From assembly GCA_000231825.2 (NCBI GenBank), contig JH720301.1:1648398-1712397 (forward strand): a stretch of 64,000 nucleotides of DNA, read 5' to 3'. Of the stretch, positions 48,789 through 62,545 are shown piece after piece; position 1 is the stretch's first letter, and every line of letters begins with the position of its first letter. A program made the translations under genes and the position numbers. Below the pieces are notes generated by a model. That model was not told the DNA's origin. It saw nothing but the letters and a program-made list of their open reading frames with translations, and searched no databases. This DNA comes from Tetrahymena elliotti 4EA (lineage: Eukaryota; Ciliophora; Oligohymenophorea; Hymenostomatida; Tetrahymenidae).

Positions 48789-51173
48789 ATGTATAATAAC
48801 GCTATGCAATACCCTATGCACCCTTTCATTTAGCCTATGTATTGCTTTAGATATGACAATCAGGTATAGGGAATGTGTTTTTATGATAATTAAAACATGC
48901 CAGTGAATAATTACTCCTTAATACATTAACAAAACATATTAAATAGCAGAGAATCACATCTATAATCAATAATAACTAGCTAAAATGGAAACATCATGGG
49001 ATGTAACCCATTTTAATAAGGAAATAATATGGGAAATAATAGCTAATCACTTCCTATTATCTTTCAAGAAAAAAAAAGGGTTAAAGAAGAGCATTTTGAA
49101 TAATCTAAAATTAGTGGTATTGAAAAAAATAGTAAACAAAAAATATCTTTACAGGATATAGGTTCAGAGTCTAATGCAGACAAACCATAAATTTAAGAAG
49201 AAAAAAGATTAACAGTCAATACAAACCAAAGCAACTCTACTAATGCAAGTATTTTTTCGGAGGATTATAGAATAGCAGGCCTTAGGTACATTAAAAAAGG
49301 ATATAACAAACCTATTGAAATCATATGTAATGACTAATTTCTATCAAAAAAAAATAATGGTAACCTTGCTGATGATAGAAACATCAATTATGGAAATATT
49401 ACAATCAAGCCATCTCATGCTGCTGCAGCAAATGTTTAAAATACTTTTTTGAATGAAATACATTCTAGCTCTTCATAAAAAACATTTAAAGCTTCAGAAA
49501 AATAATGTGAAGAGAATTTAAAGTATCACAGAAACAGTAATGATACTATTAAATTAGAATGCTGCACTTAAATGCCCTAAGATAAATTAAAAAAAATAAA
49601 GAATAGCAAAAAGATTAAATTAGAAGAGAAGTACTAAAGTTAACATTCTTAAAAATTAATAATATAGAGTCAATTTCAAAACAACAAAGAGCTATCTTTT
49701 CTTCCCATAAAACAAGATAATTAATTAAAAAAAATTAAGCCTTAGAAGATAAATGATAACAGAGTTGATTAACCAGTTAAAACTAATTTTTTAAACGCTG
49801 AATCATCTCAGCATAGTGCCCTTGAAGAGCATATTCTTGATAGCTTATCTATTGAATCTACAAATAACAGCGACAAGAGCTTAAAAATTGTTAATGAAAT
49901 AAAATGCTATATCAATCAATAAAACTCAATAGATTCGGTTCTAAAAGATATCTAAAACAATGCTAAAAATTTTTCTTAAGAAGAAATATTAAGTAAATGC
50001 ATATTCATTACCCAATAAAGTGAAACTCATAAAGTATTTTAATAAATACTGAAATAGCCATTTTTTTTAGGTTCTGACTCTACAAATTAATGTGAAAGTA
50101 ATTAACCTAACAATAATAGCATAAAAGATTAGTCAGCTTAATAATTTAATTAATAGTAAACTCAAAATTTAAAGGCTTTTAGGACCTAAAATGATTAATA
50201 CCTCTAAAAGAACACTAATCCTTTACAAGAAACTTTAACTAGCCCAAAAAAATAAAAAAGTGACACTTAGATCAACAATTAGAGTAACTTTAATAGCAAA
50301 GTAAATTAAAATTAAAAAGCTAGTAATACAAACTTAATCCTTAATTCACAATCTAATTAATTAATTAATGATCGCTCTACAAAAATTCTAGACTTTTAAG
50401 AAAGTATTAAGCGTAAGATGATTTTCTAGCCACGCGATCTTAAAATGCTTAACCTATATAATTTTTCTGTCATGCGTGATTTCCCAGAGCGCAAAAGTAA
50501 CAATAGCTAATAAAATAATTAAAATTGTTCTGTGCTTGAAACTCCTGTGGAATCTGATATATAAAATGATAAAATGGATGTAGAACAAGCAGAAACCAAT
50601 TAAAATGAAAATAGTCAATCTTAAACTAAAAAAAACAAAAATAAAAAAACTATTTATTCCCGCTTTCATAATCTTAACAAGTTATTTATTTATAACATTA
50701 TGGCAATGCTGTAAAATGAAAATTTAGAAAATTTTAATATACCATATCATCTAAGAGTAGAATTAATACAATTTTTAAAGCGTCTGAAACTCTCTGGAAA
50801 AGTACGTCCTTGTTCTGATAATCCATCATAATAAGAGACATATAATGTTGAGAGTTTTTCCCATGTACATTACAATGTGCTATTTCTAAAAATCAATGAA
50901 TCTAATATTTCAATAATAAGAAAATCACCAAGAGATGTATTTCTACATAAACTTTGCTTCAATGTAGATTTAAACAACTATCTAGATATTGAAATAATTA
51001 AAATAAATATTTTAAAAAAAATAATCTTCTAAATATTTATGCAGTCTATTTAAGAGCATCTTTACGTTGATGACCACTCTTTTTCTAAGTCAAACAATAG
51101 AGTACTTTATAGTATCAAAGCAATCAAAGGAATTAAAAAACTTTCTCTTGGAATCTATTTTAATCGTTTTTGA
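48789..51173 (+). CDS. Unrecognised intronless protein with a conserved-looking C-terminal domain
   Basis: A 794-residue intronless frame, free of TGA for 2.4 kb, starting at the ATG at 48789 (MYNNAMQYPMHPFIQPMY). Further in-frame ATGs follow at once, so the exact start may be slightly later. Residues 1-530 are Q/N/S/K-rich low complexity. The last 250 residues differ sharply: ordered, aromatic and basic, with PRDLKMLNLYNFSVMRDFPE, IYSRFHNLNKLFIYNIMAML, PYHLRVELIQFLKRLKLSGK, VHYNVLFLKI and RDVFLHKLCFNVDLNNYL, ending LGIYFNRF. This looks like a real folded domain, but I do not recognise it. No signal peptide or membrane spans. Ciliate nuclear or cytoplasmic regulators often have this plan, which is only an analogy. 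Confidence 0.75.
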
Positions 51174-52214
51174 TTAATATCTAATTTCTACTTTCTTATA
51201 CTTTCTAATATCCTATACTCATTATAATTATAATAATAATAATTAAAAATTTATTATTTATACCATCTATTATTAAATATGCTTAACCAAATTTAAAAAA
51301 TTTCTTTTTGCATTTACATATTCATATAATACTAAAAAAAACTGCTATTAAACACTTTAAATTAATGCCAATTTTACTATTTTTATCATTCTCCTTTTTC
51401 TACATAAAATGATTAAGATTACCTAATTTTCATTAGAATTTTTGGATCAAAAATAAAAGAATAAATAACTGAATTAACAGGTTCATTCTAATTTTATTTT
51501 AAAATTTATAATTATTTATTTAATTAAAAAATACTCCTAAAATTTTAAATAAGACAACAAAAATTTCTAATCATAAATCCATTGTTTTTTAATGAAATAT
51601 TTTAACAGTTTTTGCTAAAATGAAAAATATAATCTAAGCTTTGTTAAAATTTTTTGTATTTATTTTAAAAAACCTAGCATTAATCATTATTCTAAGTTAT
51701 TATGTTTTGGGACATATATTGTGAATCAAATTGTACATTCTTCGAAATTCGGAATTCAAATTAAATTAAAAAAAAATTGTAAACAAATTAAAAATTCTAA
51801 AAAAATAAATAGACAAATATGTAATTTTTGTGATTTTATTTATTTTTTTACCAATTTTAGTGAAAAAATATTTTAGTTATAAGAATTAATATGTATTTAA
51901 ATATAATTTAAAATCTAGTATTACAAAAAATCTTGTAATGATTTGATTCTTAGTAAATATTTGATGAAAAATTACAAAGAAAAAAACAAAATGCGTTAAA
52001 AAAGGTAATAAGTAATGAAAGTAGGTATTTGTTAGCCAATTATATAATTATTTTCACAGGAATTCGATAGCGTTGTAATCTTAATAAGTTAGACTAAAAA
52101 ATTAAATTTTTTGGTGGTTGGTTATTTCTTTGTAAATATATAAAAAGATCAAAATCAAAAATCTAAAAAAACAAACAAAATAAGATCTTAAAGCAAAATT
52201 ATTAATAGTTTAAA
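51174..52214. other. Intergenic
   Basis: AT-rich spacer between two plus-strand genes; the promoter of the downstream gene is presumably here. Nothing recognised. Confidence 0.5.
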
Positions 52215-54144
52215 ATGATAAATCCAAGTAGTGATAATGACTCTTTTTAATAAGAAAATCAATAAAATAATTTTAATTAAACTCATTAAAATTTTTAATC
52301 TTATTTTTGTGATCTTCCTGTGTCTAAAAATATGATTGAAAGTCGTTCAGTGGAAAAAAATTCTTCAAATAGTAGAATATTGAAAGGAAATAAAATTGTA
52401 GTAGTGTCCAATGTAAATATTGTTATTAAAAACAAAAATGTTAACATTTTTTTTTAATTTTGAATTTAGGGAAGTAGAAGAGATAAAAATATTTAACAAT
52501 TTACAAATTTAAACTAAAATGACTAGTTTTTAAGGAGCTTGGGTATGTCAGATCTAGAAACACAAACTTCATCACTAAATATTACTCCAAAATAAAAGAT
52601 TAATAAAATAGCTGAAAAGATTTTCAGAAAAGGACTCTAATAGTATGTAAAACCTAAGTAGATACCTATTAACATTAATTAAAGCTAATAGTAATACAAT
52701 GTTTACTATGTAGGTAGTTAGAAAAATATTATGAGTACACCAAGATAAGCATAAATGATCAACTAAGAAAAGAATCAACCTCAACAAAAACAATTTTTAC
52801 AAAATAATCAACAATAAATTAAAAACAGTGATAGGTTATAATAGTTACCTTCAAATCATTAAAAGAATATGGTTCATTTCAAAACTATGAAAAGAGAATC
52901 AAGCCATCCAGATTTGGCAATAATTTCAAGAAAAAATAGTAGAGTTTTTTTTGAAAAAGAATTGAAGGATTTATAGTAGTAGTAGTAATAATAATAAGCA
53001 GATAATCTAGGATAGTATAATTAATTTTTGACAAAATCTTATAATGATATATCAAATTAATAAATTTAATAGCAGCTGAATACACAAACTGTTTCTTCTT
53101 TATGTAAGTTTTAATTTGATTTGTAATTTAGCATTTAATATTTATTAACTAATAGCAAACCTAAGTAACATTTAATCTCCTTTATCTAAAATCAATGTGA
53201 ATCCTTTGACTTAACATATTGAAATATAAGGATCTAGATACTTGAAAGGGGATTCTTCCATTGAAAGAAAAATTATTAAGAATGAAAACCTAGTAATGAA
53301 AAATGAAATATTGGCCTCAAAGTTATCTTCAATCTAGTCATTAAAAGATAAAACAAATATAAATAGGATCAATATAATAAAAATAATATAAAAATAAAAT
53401 AAATAGTAGCAAAAGAGAAATTAAGTCTAAAAACAGTATGAAACTTCAAATCAAAATTCAAAAAATTTATTACAAGAAAAAGAATAGGAAGAAAACTCTA
53501 AAAAGTACTTTGAATTAATATAAAACAAGTTTTTAGAAATTGATACAATTTAGAATGAGTAAAATACTTAAACATCTCTTAATGAAGAAGTTAAGTCAAA
53601 TGAACAAGAATAACCAAATATGACTTCTAATTTCCTTAGCCTAAACTCACTTAAAATGAACAATCAAGAGAAACCACTCAATATTCAGTCAAATAATGAA
53701 TTTTAAGGTTAACAATAAAGAATAAATTCTGAAGATTAATTAAATAGTTTTTGCAAAATCCATACATCTAACAGCTAAATATACGACTGCACTTAATAAA
53801 ATGATTAATCACTTCATTCATTACAAATTAGCTATATATCAAAAAGAAACAGCTTTAATGACAAATCTACCTAAAGTCAAACTCCAAGTACAAGAACTTC
53901 CTTAGACCACTTTAAATAATTTAAAAGCTCTGGAGATAATAGGTCTTCATAAAAATTTACATAAATGCTTTTAATTAATAAAAAGAATGTTCAAGATAAT
54001 ATCTACCAAAAATTTGAATCTTATAAATATAAATAGAAAAATTTACTTTTAGAAAAATTCAATTTTGATACATACAGATTTAAATAAATATAATAAAAAA
54101 TTGAGCAAACTTAAAATCGTTTATTTAGCAACAACCTTTTATGA
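52215..54144 (+). CDS. Unrecognised low-complexity Q/N/K-rich protein
   Basis: A 606-residue protein in three exons, 52215-52412, 52470-53103 and 53156-54144, with introns of 57 and 52 nt that restore frame. It starts MINPSSDNDSFQQENQQNNF and ends NRLFSNNLL. Almost the whole protein is hydrophilic, rich in Q, N, K and S. A run of eight glutamines at 52974-52997 is coded only by TAG (four) and TAA (four). Charged segments around residues 300-430 (for example ERKIIKNENLVMKNEILASK) could form coiled coils. The last 50 residues are basic and aromatic. There is no signal peptide, membrane span or domain I recognise. Function unknown; the gene is supported mainly by frame length and consistent splicing. 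Confidence 0.72.
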
Positions 54145-54625
54145 TATTTTGTTTTAAAAAAATAAAAATATTGATTGAAATTTCTTTAAACTTTGTAAAA
54201 ATTACTAAGCTTTAAATGTTATTGTTTATATAATTATTTATCAAACTTTAATCAGTAAATTTACCAAATATTTTATTCTTAATTTATCAAAAAATAATTA
54301 TAAAAACCTTTGAAATATAAAAGAAAATCTTTAATTTTATATTGAAGTTTTAACATTAATTTTATTTTAAATCAGGATTTCGGTTAGAAGAGGAGAAAAA
54401 TAAATTTTTTAATTTTTATACTGTTAAAATTTGGATATTAGCTAGCTACTATATTTCTAGTTCTAATTTTTTATTCATTACCTCTATTTTAGGAATAGTA
54501 AAATTTTGAAAGAATCAAGTGTTGGAATTAAAATTGAGGATTTGAAAATAAAATTAAAAAAAATTACACAAATAATTTTAGCAATATTTATTTTACTTTT
54601 ATTTAAAATAATAAATATATTATTT
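54145..54625. other. Intergenic, convergent 3' ends
   Basis: AT-rich spacer between the stops of a plus-strand and a minus-strand gene. Nothing recognised. Confidence 0.6.
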
Positions 54626-57600
54626 TCATAATTAATCTAATTATTCGTTATTATGATTTAAAATTTATTGATTTTAATTATCTATTTTTTTATTTTTTTG
54701 TTAAAGAGTAAAAGGAATTTTAACTATTTTCGGGTGATTATTTTAGATATTTTTTAATATATCTTAAGTAATATTACTGGTGTCTTCTTTGTCTAATTAG
54801 ATTTTCTCTTTTGGTAACTTAACTCTCTATTTTTAATCATATATGGTACTTATTTATTACTAATTTAATATATCAGAAACCTCTTATTGGGTTATTTTTA
54901 TTCCTGTTTAACTATCTAATTCTATCAAGCTATTCTCAGATTAAGATTCTTCTTTTCTTTATTACTTTTTACTTTACAAAAATTGGTTTATCTATTTTAT
55001 AATCTATGGTATGCTTAAAAGAAGCTTTATCATTAAAATAATAGGACTTAAGAACAAAATTAAAAATACACTTACACTTATTGCTACATTATATCTATCT
55101 ATAATTTCTATTTGAGCTTAATTTAAACTGTTTCCTGATATCTTGTTTAGTTAAATTTTTAGTAATAAAATTAATGTTAAGACACACACCCATAAAGTAG
55201 AATCAATTATTTGTTTAATATTTTATAGCATTTCCATTTAAGGTCTTAATGTTATTCTTAAAATCAATATTATAGATTCAACAAAAAGCCATAGAGATAC
55301 TTAAAAGTAAAATTATTCATAAAATATTGCAAGAATTATAGGAATCATCAAATTTGATAAGATTAGACTGAAGAATTTGAAATTACGACTTAAATAGGTT
55401 AACTTAATATAATCTTCTAAAAATTAATTATGAATCATGTTCTAAAGTGTGATATTTTTATTTTGGTTTGCATATTGTGGGTTAAATCTAAATTTTTCTG
55501 AATTAATAATTTTGTATGCCAAATATGTTGATATCAATAAATAGGCAAATATTATTATGATGAATACGATTGAATATTTTTGAGTATTTGTTTGTATGCC
55601 ATACAAATTAAATGAGACCAGCTACAAAACTACTGAAAATGACAAAATGATAAGAATTGTTTCATGTATCATGACGTTTATTATACTAATAGCATGTCTG
55701 TAGTAAAAATAAATCTTTTTTTTTGTACTTATATTTTTATCTTAATCTTAAGATTCTTTTGGTCTATTATTAAAAATATTTCCATACTCACTATCTTTAT
55801 TAAAAAGATTAATCGAAACAATAGGTAAAACTAAAATCCATACAGCTATTAAAGAAATGATAGGCCCACCTCCATTCTCTACAACACTACTGTTAATTTA
55901 TTCAACTGAAAATTTTTAAGGAATATATTGCTGTGTAAGTAATAGCCGATTTTTTGAAATTTACTATTCAAAAATTACAAAATTATTAGTTTGTGTTACA
56001 TTTTGGCTTTGGTCTTCTTTTATGAAATATGAAAATATATTTATTTTTTTAAAAACTACAAGAGGACTAGTTCCACTAAGAGTCTTGAAAAAAGTATAGA
56101 TGAGTTAAGGATAAGCTACATCAATAAATAACAAAAAATAGAGTTTTTAAACAGCTATAAACTACTAAACTGCTCCTCCATTAGGAGAAGCTATTGAAAA
56201 CATAACAGAACTAGCAGTAGTAGAGCCTATAGCAATATACGCAGCTGATTTAGTAGCTGAAGAAAAAGCCTTTTCAGTTTCTTTAGGAATACTTGAGGGG
56301 AGAATGGAGTAAGAGCAAGAATTATTAGCTAAATAATAAGAACTAAAGCATGATAAGCAATAAGTACTTGATTGCTAACAAGTTTTACAGTTTTGTGAAC
56401 ATTACTTGCAAGTATTATTATTAGTATCTAAGTAATACCCATCAATGCAATAGCATGTATTCTTTGTTGTATCTAAGCTCCATCCTGGCTCACTCTTACA
56501 TTAGAGACAAAATTTAGGATCATCAGTGCAAACTTAACAATTATCAGAACAACCAACACAATTACTTTAGTCTTAATTTAAATGATAACCTATTTTACAC
56601 TGACAAAAATAATTTGAGTTTAATTGCATTGAAATCGTGCTTTTACAAGAAATACATGTACTACTAGTTGTACATTCTAGACAAAGTGAAGGGCAAGGTA
56701 AGCAATCATTTTAACTTGAATCTAAATAGAATCCCTTTTTACATTAGCATTAATGAGTTGATGTAAGTTCCCATGTAGTTGTATTTTTACAAGAAGTACA
56801 GTTAGTATTTTAATTTACACAAGTAAAACAAGATTTTTCACATTTCGAGCATTCACTTTAATCAGAGCTTAAAAAATATCCTTTTTAACATTCACATTTT
56901 TGGTTAATCAGACCTATAGAAACTGTATCAATACATGATGTGCATTCAGTACTGCTATTGCATGTCAAACATAGAGAAGGACATGGCAGACAATCATTTT
57001 AACTACTATTTAAATAATAACCTTGTTTACATTCACATTAACTAGCTGTTTATGACCAAGTAGCTGTATTTTTGCAAGAAGTACAATTAGAAATACTGCT
57101 GCATTCAGAACAAAGAGATTGGCATGGTATGCAATCTTTTGCATTTTAGTCTAAGTAAAATCCTTTAACGCATACACATTACCCTGCTTAGTTTTACAAA
57201 TTATTTGCATTTTAGCAAGATGTGCAATTAGTGCTAGAACCTTCACAAGTTAAGCAAGGAAAATCACATTAAAAACAATCTTATTGCTGTTAATTGAAAT
57301 AAAACCCTGATGAGCACTTACATTATTTATCTTCTGTTAGTTACCAAGAAGTAGTATTTTTACATGTTTTGCACTTATTTCCATCTAAAGGATCACACTC
57401 CAAACAATTATTTTAATTTACACAAGTGCAAATATTATTTTGATTTTGTGTGTAGCCTGAGACACATTCACACTTATTAGTACCTTAATTTAGAGTTCTA
57501 GGCCCAAATTAATCATTACATGTGAGACAATAGTCTTACTTATTGTAACATGTTTTACACATTTGATTACATTGCTAACAGCTACTTTATATTAAAGTAA

Positions 57601-59595
57601 AACCATCTGTACATGATAAACAATCTGTGTTACTAGGTCCATTACAAGTTAAACAAGAAGAATCACATTCCTTACAAATTTAATCTGTTCCTTAGTTGAA
57701 ATAACCAAGAATACATGGACATAGATCATCTTGAGTTAGCTATTCAACTCTATTGCTATTTTTAGGACAAGAATTACAGACTGAACTACCATTTAAGCAT
57801 TCACAGTAATAAGGACAAGATCCTGAAACATTCCAGACTAATTAAGATAATATGAAAAATATTTTGATAAATAAAAATTCAAAAATGTTACTTAATATTT
57901 AATTTGAATGATCCACTGTTATGAAATCATTTTCCTTTTTGTTTTTGAATTATGAATTTAAAATCTGAAAACAGAGACTAAATTTACATTCATAAAAGAG
58001 AAGATAGTAAATGAACTTGGGTAATTAGGATTATCAGCCCATGCTACTAGATTACATCCAATATCATAAACTGTTGTTAAAAATAAAATTTTAATAAAAA
58101 TTGTTTAATTTTAGTATTTTTTTAAAATGTTAAATATTGATTTAGGATGAGTTTAAAATTTTTAATTTGTAGATTTTTCTTAATTTTAATGAATTATTCC
58201 TTTTATTATTAATAAAAACCAAAGAATTAAACAATCAAAATAAATAATTTATTTATTTACCTTAAATTTTATCTTCATTAAGAATATAAAAATAAGAAGA
58301 AAATCCCTTTATGTCAACAAAGTTTGGTTCTAAAGTAGCTGGTTTTTATAGTAGAGTTACAAAATTATTATTTTTATATTGTAAAATAATAAGATAAAAT
58401 TCTGATCCTAATTATGAAACTGCTACACATTTGTATTCGGCATCTTACTATTAAATAATGAAATAATTATTATCATCAATTTAAATCTAATAAAACTTAC
58501 CCCAATTTTAACAAATTTTTTTACATCTATTTTAGATATCTAAGGTGAAGACAACGTATATTATTAAATTTTAGAAAAAATAGTTAATTCTGCAGATTAA
58601 CCTTATGAACTCAAATTCTTATCATAAACTTTATACAGATTTACAAGTTAATAAAATAAATTGACTAATATATTTACCATAAATATCAGTGCTTCCACAA
58701 AATATAAATACTAAATTAATTTCAGGAAGCTTAATTTATAAAAAATATTGATATTCTACATTTTTAAAAATTTTAACTTACTAAACTATACCAAATCCCT
58801 ATTACTTAGTCTTTACATTCTTTGAAAGCTTATTTATTACCTGTCTCTAAATAATCTTTTAAAATATGTATATAAAGTTATTTTAGCTTAAATTTAAAAA
58901 ATTGTTACTATAAACCTCTCCACTTGAATACCCTATCATAAGCTTAATTATCATAAAAAACAATCAATTTAATATAAATAAAGAAAAACAAATTACTCCT
59001 TCTTATGTTTCTACTGAAACAGTACCAGTAATTTAAATTGAATTCATTGTAAATATAGGTTGGATACTTGTAAGATAATCAAAACCATAATTTAATACTA
59101 CAATAAAATCATTTTAAAACTATTAAATTATTTAAAAGACTACAAATTACTTAATCCAGACTACTAAAAAATAGCTAGGAAATGGCTTTTCTTTTTTTAA
59201 AATTAAATAAATTTTATATTTAAGTTTATTTTGAATTACAGTTTTGGAACGATAGAATTGGACACTAATACATTCCTAGGAGCTCTCAAAAGAATTTTTA
59301 TTTATTATTGATCCATCATCATTTGAATAGGTAAATGCTATTAAAAGTTTTTATTATTCAAAAGGTAGATTTAGATAAAAATGAATTTACCATATACTAT
59401 TTTAGTCGATTCCTAACATACAGCTATAACTTTTGTACCTGAATAGGAAGCGCTTATAATTTTTGAAGGATCTAAATCAATATTTTCTAAAGAAAAAGGA
59501 ATTAATGATAGAGCACATATATTCTTAATTATTAGAGATATTAAAATCCGCTTGCCTATTAACAATTTCATTATTCTTATTTTTCTTATGACCAA
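54626..59595 (-). CDS. Cysteine-rich receptor-like multi-pass membrane protein, copy A
   Basis: A large surface-type protein. Exons read with confidence: 59391-59595, 58997-59337, and a last exon 54626-57837; several short exons lie between about 57980 and 58942 with boundaries only partly resolved. The start is ATG at 59593-59595 or, eight codons on, 59569-59571 (MKLLIGKRILISLII), a signal peptide. The N-terminal ectodomain has propeller-like strands such as IISASYSGTKVIAVC and MIGYSSGEVYNYLETGNKQA. About 500 residues of cysteine repeats follow (57830-56310), in the style of furin-like and EGF-like modules: CxxC pairs with GYF or GFY, for example KCKTCKNTTS and CSSGFYFNQ. The C-terminus carries about seven hydrophobic spans (56070-54950; ISLIAVWILVLPIVSINLF, TLWVCVLTLILLLKIQL) and a Q/K/E-rich cytoplasmic tail ending NNEQLDQL. 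This resembles the large families of cysteine-rich membrane proteins in Tetrahymena and Paramecium. Role probably sensing or adhesion; not established. Paralogue at 62546. Confidence 0.85.
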
Positions 59596-61526
59596 ATACT
59601 GTAATCAAATTTGATTTTGTAAAATTAGTAAATCAAACAAATTGAATCTTAATTATTAAATATTACATTTAAAAAAATGTTTATGTAAATATAATTAAAA
59701 ATCTAAAATATAGAAGTGTAGTATTAAAATTTGTTACATACATTAAAACATTAAGATGTAAATAAACAAAATTAATTTTTTTGAAGAATTTTTTAAGGGT
59801 TTAAAATAGAAATAAAAATTTTTAAGAATTAATTTTTGTTGTTTTAATAAAAATTTCTAGATAAATAAGATTAAGCTAGAAATTCTAAAAAATAATATTT
59901 AAGAATATTCTAAACTTTTAAATGCTTAAGTATTTTCAAAACCTATTTTACAAAATTTTGATTATAATTTGTGATAAAATCATAATTTAATCAAATCCTT
60001 TTGTTATTAATTAATTTAATATATTAAAGTAAGAAATGTATGGTATTAATATTTTAAGGTCATTTGTAATTTTGCCAAGAAATTCTTTTATTTGAATTCT
60101 AAACATTCAGTAATTAATATTTTGTAAAGAAAACTAGATTTTGTATAAACTGATTTATCTAATATTTTTTTCTTCAATTATAATTAAAGGAAAAATTAGA
60201 AACATGTAAATAACTTTAACCTAATTAATAATTTTCAAAGAAGATATAAAAAGTAAATTATACATTTTTGTTCTTATTTTTAAATCGATTTTCTTTAAAA
60301 ATTAGATTGGCCAAAGATATTATTTGAATGAAATGTAGAGTCTTTAATTTTAGTTTAGGATTAATCAGATTAATTGATGATTAAAGACTAAATTCTTTTA
60401 TTTCTCAAATAGAAATTTTATTTTCTCTAGACCTTGTATTATTTTTTCCTTTCTTGTATGAAACTGAATTCATATTAGACTTATTCCTTTCAAAAAATCA
60501 TATTTTGTTTACAAAAATAACAAGTAAAAAATTATTGTTGGAATTTCATCACTCTTTTTTGTGATTATTTTTACAAATTTTTACTTTGTAGCTTAATATA
60601 AATCTAATTTTATAAATTTTTTTATGGTTAAAGATTTTAAAATGAGGATTTTATTTGTAATTCATAGTTTCACTTAGTATTTAAAACAAAACAAATAAAA
60701 TATAATGTAATAAAAAATATAAAATAATAATGAGGATCAATACTAATTTAGCTTTATCTGCAAAGATTGGTAAATGAAAAATATTTTAAATTTCAATAGA
60801 GACATAAAATAGAGAAGTAATTACACATAATAAATTTATATACTTTAAATAATTCAATATCCAATTTTATTAGCTTTTTTATTCATCTTACAAGATATTC
60901 TTTTATTGAGAGCTTTCTTAAAATTTTTCTTTTTAAGAAAAAATTGGAAGTAAAAATAATACAATAAATACATAATTTAATAATCTAAGAAATTGATTTC
61001 AGCTTTAATTAAGGATTGAATTATAAATTGTTTGTTTATCCAATCTCTTAATTTGATTTTTTGATTATCTATCACTTATCTATTAGTGAAGATATCCTTT
61101 CTCTTAATTGATTTTTAAGATAAGTTACATGGTTTTTCTTTTATAATTTTTTTATCTTTATCATTTATGTCAAAAAGGATATCTTCTAATCAAATTTCTT
61201 TGAATTAGAAGTATTTTTTGAGAATATTTATTATTAACTTGGTTATGAAGAATATTGGTTTAAGAGCATGATTAGCATAAAAGATATAGCTATTACTTTG
61301 CTTCATCTACTTATTAACCATAATTATTTACTTCATTTTTGGAATTTACTTTATCTTTATGATAATTTTTATTTCTTTAATATTCAAAATTACAGGCATA
61401 TTTGTAAAAAGTTTCATTTGTTAATACAAATAAAATGCCATGTACTCAGCTCAAACATTTATCAAAACATTTATCACTATTTTAATACATGTTTTGCAAT
61501 AAATTTGTAATCGATTTTTTAAAAAT
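59596..61526. other. Intergenic
   Basis: 1.9 kb of AT-rich DNA, including the upstream region of copy A. An 80-codon frame at 61268-61510 has composition-driven content (I, N, Y, L, H) and no domain. An inverted repeat lies at 61088-61186. Confidence 0.5.
61088..61186. repeat. 13-bp inverted repeat with 73-bp spacer
   Basis: GAAGATATCCTTT at 61088-61100 and its exact complement AAAGGATATCTTC at 61174-61186. Both arms are flanked nearby by a further pair, AATTTGATT on the left and AATCAAATT on the right, at unequal distances. It could be a remnant of a small inverted-repeat element. No open frame inside and no clear target duplication. Confidence 0.4.
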
Positions 61527-61778
61527 TCAAATAATAGCCTTTATTAATTAAGCATAGTTATTGACTAGACTCAAGATTTTATATTACTCCATTTCTAACA
61601 AGTGATGTTATCTATTCATTTTGGCATAATTAAGAGAAGGCTATACAATCATATTATTCATATCAAAGTAAAATCCCTCTTTACAGATGCATTAGTTATT
61701 TTATAAATTCCTTTTTATATCATCAATAAAACTTAAGCATGGATAAATACTAGTTATTTTGCATGTTTTACAAGGAAA
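61527..61778 (-). pseudogene. Decayed fragment of a cysteine-rich membrane-protein gene
   Basis: An 83-codon open piece on the minus strand with no start and no membrane domain attached. It begins FPCKTCKITSIYPC and continues QNNQCICKEGFYFDMNN, the same C-x2-C ... CxC..GFYF pattern as the cysteine repeats of copy A (compare CKTCKNTTS and CSSGFYF). The reading then loses cysteines and ends at a TGA at 61527-61529. A TGA also lies just upstream of the open piece. It sits between copy A and copy B, downstream of the end of copy B, so it is most simply the remains of a third family member. It could be an exon of an unrecognised gene, but nothing around it supports that. Confidence 0.5.
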
Positions 61779-62545
61779 AAGGTATTATGCTCAATAGCTT
61801 AAGGAAAGAAAATTTAATACAATAATACAAAAGTCTAGAGATTTTTAGCAATCTATCATCATAAAAATCATAGATTAAAGAAAATTCATCATTTAAGATA
61901 ACTAAACTCTATTCTATTATGATAAGAACATGATTAATAAGTATCAGATCCTTTTGAACTAATTTATAGTATTTTTGATTATATTCTAAGCATTTAGACT
62001 TTACGTCTGTTGATGCTTACCCTTTTTTTTGAGTTTTTTGACTCTTTTAGTTACACTGAATTAAATAAATAAAACAAATATGAAATTAATGAATAAAAAA
62101 ACATGCTCATTTTAATAATTTAAATTTTTCAATTATTTATATATCAAAAATTTATGGAGGTTTCTATGAATTAGAAAATAACAGTTCAATATTTTTCACA
62201 AGGTCAAACATTAAAATTTTTAACAAAATATTTATTCAGTTGAATTTCTTTCTTCACTCTATTTTTATTTTAATTTTATAGCCATAATCTTTTAAAAAAA
62301 ATGTTTTTGTGATTAACATTTGAAAAATTTCATTTTTTATTTAGATAATTTTGTTTTATTTTGAAAAAAATTAATATGATGAATGAAATATTATCTTTTT
62401 TCTAAATAAAATTAATTAAATCTTGTCAACTTATGAACAAATTTATCTATTTTGACAGTATTTTTTTACTATGAAAGAAACAATTATGATATAGATAATT
62501 TAGAAAAATTAATTTTATTTGTGTTAGTGTTATTTTTATTAAGTT
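61779..62545. other. Intergenic
   Basis: AT-rich DNA between the decayed fragment and the stop of copy B. No further cysteine-rich or membrane coding pieces recognised. Confidence 0.5.

Noticed and set aside
61268..61510. 80-codon plus-strand frame
   Set aside because: Content is fully explained by base composition; no domain, no homology to neighbours, no upstream exon.
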